A DNA stretch of 64,000 nt from Persicaria tinctoria. Taxonomy: Eukaryota > Streptophyta > Magnoliopsida > Caryophyllales > Polygonaceae. Below the pieces are notes generated by a model. That model had not been told where the DNA came from. It searched no databases and was given only the letters and a program-made list of their open reading frames with translations. The stretch spans positions 93,774,519 through 93,838,518 of the forward strand of contig JBANSL010000002.1 in assembly GCA_037127255.1 (NCBI GenBank), in the 5' to 3' direction. Below, piece by piece: positions 58,928 to 64,000 of this stretch (within the stretch, counting starts at the first letter, position 1; each line of letters opens with the position of its first letter). Both the position numbers and the translations under genes were made by a program.

Positions 58928-60180
58928 CATTGAATTAGGGTTTATATTGCGTCTATTTCGCAAATTTGTCCAAACCCACGTCTATTCCGCAAATATGTCC
59001 AATTATTGTGCCCATTTCGCAAATTTTTTCTTCCAAAAAGTATTTTTAGTAAAATTAAATATGATTCAATATATAATCTACTCATTGGCTCGTAATCTCA
59101 TTCCATTCATCATTAATTTCATTGAAATTTGACAATATATTGTTATAAAAATAGTACTTGATTTCCTATATAAAAGATAATTCACGTTCTTTGTGTGATT
59201 GTGTATTTGTGTCTTTCAAAAAGTATTTTTCAAATAAAATTATATATGATTCAAGTTATAATATCCCCCTTGTACTCATTTTTTATTAGTGAAATGAGAA
59301 TTTTGAATTCAAGTCGATCATTCATAATTCATTACATGAGTAAACGAGTAATGATTTACATCAATCTATATGAATATACTATGAGTTGATGGCTTTTGGA
59401 TTTTCAAGTAATCTAGTAAACCGACTCCTCTAGTAAACCAACATAAATTGGTTACCACCAAGTCGATAACCAAAAAAATCGGTAACCGATATTAATAATG
59501 ATATTAATTTTTTACATAAATTTTTAATAATATTAATTTATTTTTTTTCTTTTTTAGCAATCAATTGGATTAATTCAAAATATATATCTATATTAGTAGT
59601 GTTATTTAATCAGTTGTTAATTATTTTCTTAAGTATACTCTTTCTTTTCTAATCAATATATCTATATACGGCTAGAAGAACATTTTTTCTAATGATATTA
59701 TGTTTTTAATAAAGATTTCTAAGATGCTTAAATGACAAAATTTTCTAAATTTTTTACTTTATCAACTCTACATTGATAAGTATTAAATACACAACTAAAA
59801 TAGTTGAAATTTTTTTTCAAGGGAATTTTAATTTTTTACTTTATCAACAAGGAAATAACTTTTGTAAAAAAATACAGTTTTTAAGGGAAAAAATTTAATT
59901 TAATTAAAAAATAGTTATTCAAGGATATTCAAGTCGGGCTGGGAGTCGGGTCGGTCGGGAGTCGGGTCTGGTTGGGAGTTGGGTCGGGTATGAATTTGAG
60001 TCGGATCCTGGTTGAGTCGGGTTTGTCTGTATTCGAGTCACTTCGGGTTTCAGGTCAATATCGGTCAGGCTCGGTTTTGGGTTCGGGTTATGCATAACGC
60101 CAAATTTTCGGGTTCGGTCGGGTTTCGGGTCGGGTGAGTCGGTCGGGTTTCTCATGTCGGATCAGATCTTGCCAGCTCTA

Positions 60181-60654
60181 GTTATACCTAGCTATAAATA
60201 CTTGTATCTTGTAGCTAAATTGATTCATTCAATTCATAATACAAATTTGCATTTCACTCTCATTTCCTTCTCCTCTCTCTCTCTGTCCAATCGAACATCA
60301 ACATGGTATCAGACTGTTAACGATAGCTGTTATTCCGTTTCGTCTTTCTCTGATATTCCTTGGATTCCATCGTTGTTTCTGTTGTGAATCCTCAAGATCT
60401 TTTGTATTTGCATCCATCGGATAACCCCGGGTATATCCTCACTGCTAAGGTTTTCGATGGATCTGTTTTTTTTTTTTTTGTCTGGCGTCACGCGATGGAG
60501 ATTGCTTTGTCGGCCAATAACAAGCTTGGATTCGTCGATGGTGAGCTTGCTCGGCCTTCTCCTAATTATTCTCTCTTTCGCCATTGAATTCGATGTAACG
60601 ACATGGTCATTTCTTGGCTTTTGAACGTCATGTCAAAGGATATCTCAGAGAGCT
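60181..60654 (+). pseudogene. Copia element 1: LTR end, primer site and gag start
   Basis: Right part of an LTR with CTATAAATA (60191-60200) and end at 60303, followed by the tRNA-Met primer site TGGTATCAGA (60304-60313). Then comes gag: DLLYLHPSDNPGYILTAKVF, ALSANNKLGFVDGELARPSP and, after a frame change near 60585, CNDMVISWLLNVMSKDISES. The gag is cut at 60654 by Copia element 2. Confidence 0.7.
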
Positions 60655-62665
60655 TGTTATAACGAGAATGATAAAGCGAAGAACAACACAGAGATTTACG
60701 TGGTTCAACAACGGTGTGTTGCCTACGTCCACGGGCAAAGAACCAATTTTCTTATTAGAGGAAGCAAAACAGATTAGGATTACAAGGGGTCGGCGTTTCA
60801 TGAGTATATGAAGAGACTTATGAAACCCTAAACAGACAATGGACTGAAAGCCCAAAATAGACAGATGATAGGCCCGTTTACAATAAACATCGCATGTCGT
60901 AAAGGCAGGGTGGTGCTGCCCCCTAGCCCCCCCTCCCCGCCAGGGGCACGTCGGCCCCTGGACCCCGACTCCTAAACCCCCCGATGCGTCGCCGGTCAAC
61001 GATCATTCAAGGCACATTAACAAATCTCCACCTTGACTTGAATCCTCTCAGAAACAGATGCACCTATGACAAGTGCTCAAACGTTCTCCGCCTCAGATTG
61101 GTCCTTGATGAAGGACCCAGATTGCCCCGCAAGGCAACTCAACCGCTGGTGATGTTAAGAAAGTCCAAACACTGTTGGAACTTGCTTTCTGGCCGGAACT
61201 GGCTTAGTGAACATATCAGCGGGAATATCAGTTGTTCCCACCTTCTTCACCCTGATTCTCTTCTCATTCCTTAGAAAATGGTACCTAACATCAATGTGCT
61301 TCGTCTTCTCATGATGGTTTTGATCTTTGGTTAAGCATATTGCACTCAAGTTGTCGCAATATACTAAAGCCTGATCCTGATGCAGGCCTAGATCATTGAC
61401 CAAGCCCTTAAGCCAGATTCCCTCCTTAGCAGCTTATGTCAACGCCATGTACTCTGCCTCAGTGGTAGACAAAGTGAAAACATAGTCAGTCGTCGATCTC
61501 CTACTATCCACATCGTCGGCATAATTAGAGTCTGAAAACCCAGCAACCAAGCACTCTGTATCATTCCCATAGCACAAACTAACATCAATAGTGCCTCTGA
61601 GATACCTGAAGATCCTCTTCACATCTTGCAGTGTTCCTTCCCAGGCTAAACCATAAAGCGGCTTACCACACTAACAGCAAATGCTAGATCTGGTCCAGTG
61701 CAGACCATAACATACATCAAACTCCCAACTGCGCTGGCATAAGGGACCTTGGACATTTACTCCTTCTCCTCCTCAGTCTGAAGTGTGTATATTCCCAGCT
61801 TGTTGTTAGACATCATTAAAGTATCTATAGACTTAGCCGAAGACATTCCAAACCTGCTCAATATCTTCTTGATGTACTCTTCTGATGTACCCTTCTTGAG
61901 ATAAGAAGAGTTTTTTTTGCTTCATGTCTCTATAGATCTCTAATCCCATAATTTTTCGAGCAGCACCCAGATCTTTCATATCAAACTCTGCACTAAGACA
62001 ATCTTTCAGCTTTTGGATATCTGACTTGTTCTGAGCAGCAACAACATATCATCCACGTACAACACTAGATAAATATGTGAACCATCATCCAGACTGTTAT
62101 GGTAAACACAACAATCATATGGACTCCTGTTGTATCCCACCTGCATCATATAGCTATCAAATCGCTTATACCACTGCCTCGGTGACTGTTTCAGCCCATA
62201 TAAAGACTTCTTCAGTTTGTAAACATGGTTCTCTTTTCCAGGAACCTGGAAACCATCCGGCTGAGATATGTATATTTCCTCCTCTAACTCTCCATGTAGG
62301 AAAGTTGTCTTCACATCTAGTTGCTCAAGCTCCAAATCCTGTTGTGCAACCATTGCTAGTAGCACCCTGATGAAAGTATGTCTGACCACTGGTGAGAAAA
62401 TCTCATTGTAGTCTACTCCCTCTCGCTGATTGAAACCTCTTGCAACTACACGTGGTTTGTACTTAACACCCTCAGCAACTAATAATCCTTCCTTTTTCCT
62501 GAAGACCCATTTGCAAGTAATCACCTTCCTATCAGCAGGCAATTTGACTAGCTCCCAAGTCTGATTCTTCCGAAGAGACTCCATCTCTTCGCCCATTGCT
62601 GCAAGCCATTATGCTGACTCATCTTCCTCTATTATTTCGGGGTTAACTATTGAGTAGTACACTCA
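60655..62665 (-). mobile_element. Copia element 2: truncated pol with 3' LTR
   Basis: The 3' LTR is 60655-61022 (368 bp, TG...CA) preceded on the minus strand by AAGGTGGAGATT, a typical polypurine tract. Pol remnants run from about 62660 to 61150: RT start (MESLRKNQTWELVKLP), the QLDVKTTFLHGEL and catalytic LVLYVDDMLL motifs, and RNase H with GFSDSNYADD, STTEAEYMALT and ALVYCDNLSAICL. Frameshifts and stops lie at about 62006, 61622 and 61434. Integrase, protease, gag and the 5' LTR are absent, so the copy ends abruptly near 62665. Confidence 0.8.
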
Positions 62666-62669
62666 TCTA

Positions 62670-63413
62670 TTGGGATTGCTTCAAATATCTTCACCTTCTT
62701 CAAGCTCTACTACAAGCTTCAGCAATTTCGTTGGTATTTCTTGCTTCTCGTCTTCTTTACATTTGAATTTCTCTAGTATTATTTTCGACAAGTTCACATG
62801 GATCATAGGTACGGGTGCTAGTGATCATATGTGTCACAATCTGGATTTTTTTTATGGATATCAGTCCTCTACAACATCCAATACAGATACCTTTGCCAAA
62901 TGGATCATCTGTTTCTGTTTCTCTTGCTGGCACTGTGAGAATTTCCTCTGAAATTTCGATGAATGGTGTATTTTGTGTGCCTGCATTCAAGTTCAATTTG
63001 TTGTCTGTTCGTAAGCTTGCTGTTCGTAAGCTTGCTGCTCAGTTGGATTGCATTGTTTGTTTCTCATCTAGCCTAGGATGTTTGCATGGCCCTTCTCTGA
63101 AGAGCCGACTGGAACTTGGTAGAGTGCACAATCGCTTATACGCGTCTTCAGCACCTCCCTCCATCATTCATAAGAATAAACTGATCACAACATTGTCGCC
63201 TTCAGTTGTTAATTATGTCTCTTCATTACATCATCTTAATGTCACTTTGTTGCATTCTCTCTTAGGGCATTTACCTGATTACAAATTGAAATCTATGTTC
63301 TTCTGTGATATAAATAAAGGAGATTTGTCAGCTTGTGGAATATGTGCTAAGGCTAGACATCAAAGGTCACCCTTTCCTCATAGTTCAATCACTACAAGTT
63401 GTGCTTTTGACAT
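62670..63413 (+). pseudogene. Copia element 1: protease and pre-integrase region
   Basis: Plus-strand continuation of the first Copia. It shows a protease-like FTWIIGTGASDHMCHN (Gly in place of the catalytic Asp), VPAFKFNLLSVRKL, and the GAG-pre-integrase zinc region ending HSLLGHLPDYKLKSM and CGICAKARHQRSPFP. Frameshift near 62850-62950. About 0.7 kb of gag expected before it is missing, lost at the junction with Copia 2. Confidence 0.75.
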
Positions 63414-64000
63414 GGATGACGGAGGAAAAAACCTGTCGTTGATCCGTCAAAGTAAATCTCAAACCTATAACTAGTATAGCAATAAGCAAGAGGTCGATCC
63501 CACAGGGAAATTATTATTCAAGTGTGATTTAGATGCCAATCAAGTAACCAAAAGGGGGGTTTTGTGTGTGAAAGTTTCGCCTTTTATCAAAGTGAAATAA
63601 AGAAAGCAAAGTAAACGAATTTGGTTTTTAGACAATTTGGAGAAGCAATTCTACCTACAATTTTCCACTTTATTGGATTGAAGCGATCCTTGTAACTTCT
63701 TCTCGTCCTATTAAGTTCCCTATGAATGCCCTTGTCCCGACCTAATATAGTTACTAGTCCAACCAGTCCTAGCAACCCTTATCAATCGAACAGTCCCTAA
63801 AGAAGGATTTAACCAAATTGATAGCTTTAAGTTCAGAGATTAGCCAAGGTATTTGCAGTCCCTAAAGAGGGATTTAACAACACATTCAACTTCCTACTCA
63901 TTCAATTAGTTCAACCAACCCTAAAGGAACAAGTTTGCCACTTAGGTTAAGGTTCACAACCAGGAATCTACAAAACCTTAGCAATTGAATTGATCTAACA
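63414..64000 (-). mobile_element. Start of a Gypsy-type LTR (runs off the window)
   Basis: Coding sequence of Copia 1 stops abruptly near 63413 and is followed by text typical of the U5 end of Tat/Athila LTRs read in reverse (GTTGATCCGTCAAAG, then GGTCGATCCCACAGGG near 63500). No ORF is present. Words such as CCCTAAAGA(G)GGATTTAAC repeat near 63796 and 63858. The right end lies outside the window and the exact left boundary is uncertain. Confidence 0.5.

Larger units (their letters stand above)
51538..59031. mobile_element. Pack-MULE-like composite with captured gene fragments
   Basis: Flanked by near-identical TTCAAAAAG (51529-51537) and TCCAAAAAG (59032-59040), 8 of 9 positions. The host sequence rejoins a repeat unit across the gap. 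The ends are loosely inverted: TTTTGCAAAATAGCC then TTTTGCGAAATAGCC on the left, TTTGCGAAATGGGC then TTTGCGAAATAGACG on the complemented right. Inside are pieces of katanin p80 (+ strand), phospholipase D zeta (-), NADP-dependent GAPDH (-) and at least one unidentified gene, mixed with minisatellites and a tRNA-like sequence. No transposase is seen. Pack-MULE is my preferred reading; a Helitron-like capture element is the alternative. Confidence 0.55.
50644..60180. mobile_element. hAT-like element enlarged by nested insertion
   Basis: Termini TAGAGCTGACAATTCGGGTC (left) and, complemented, TAGAGCTGGCAAGATCTGAT (right) resemble plant hAT ends. Subterminal regions are packed with GGTCGGGT-type repeats (about 50655-50880, 59930-60160). 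The 8-bp flanks (ATTGTATC and GTTATACC) agree at only 5 positions, so the TSD is weak. Its own arms (50644-51528, 59041-60180) are AT-rich and hold no transposase. They contain a repeated A-B unit: AAAAAGTATTTTAGTAAAAT at about 51009 and 59036, and CTTTCAAAAAGTA at about 51414 and 59213. Most of the length is the composite at 51538-59031. Confidence 0.5.

Overview
The window is a transposon-dense stretch of a flowering-plant nuclear genome. It is almost certainly a eudicot, judging from intron-containing plant-specific genes (group I formin, autoinhibited Ca2+-ATPase, fibrillin), plant-type LINE, Copia, Gypsy, MULE and hAT elements, Stowaway MITEs and GT-AG introns. A family-level placement (Lamiales-like) is only an impression. 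Everything below comes from reading the sequence; no database search was possible.

Layout. 1-1158: decayed 3' part of a LINE. 2051-~18830: a near full-length L1-type LINE (minus strand) whose endonuclease domain is split by a 9.2-kb Athila/Tat-like LTR element (5590-14836, identical-length 2218-bp LTRs, TSD AAAGG) that has lost its reverse transcriptase and integrase core. 19764-23470: intact formin gene. 24370-28589: intact ACA1/2-like Ca2+ pump, tail-to-tail with the formin. 29388-29624: Stowaway MITE. 29636-39719: a 10-kb MULE with matching TIRs and an 8-bp TSD. It carries a transposase gene fused to an OTU cysteine-protease domain, interrupted by a 2.3-kb solo LTR of the same Athila-like family, and a second multi-exon gene for a plant mobile domain (PMD) protein. 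39911-46454: a long-TIR (about 0.7 kb arms) MULE-like element with 9-bp TSD, hit by a gag-less Copia element (40627-44532). 47688-48341: hAT MITE containing a nested Stowaway. 48913-50407: intact fibrillin gene. 50604-~63413: a decayed Copia whose LTR appears to hold a hAT-like element (50644-60180). That hAT holds a Pack-MULE-like composite (51538-59031) with fragments of at least three recognisable host genes: katanin p80, phospholipase D zeta and NADP-dependent GAPDH. A second decayed Copia (minus strand) lies at 60655-~62665, and a Gypsy-type LTR starts at about 63414.

Only three ordinary host genes are seen: membrane-anchored actin nucleation (formin), Ca2+ efflux (ACA) and plastid lipid bodies (fibrillin). 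There is no sign that they work together. The most unusual material is in the mobile elements. The MULE couples transposase, OTU protease and PMD with repeated GCACGTCC/GGACGTGC palindromes and telomere-like repeats. The Athila-like family has TCGA hexamer arrays spread through both LTRs and open reading frames. The LINE has a long hydrophobic open frame between its two ORFs. Two related tRNA-like sequences with a short anticodon loop sit inside two different DNA transposons.
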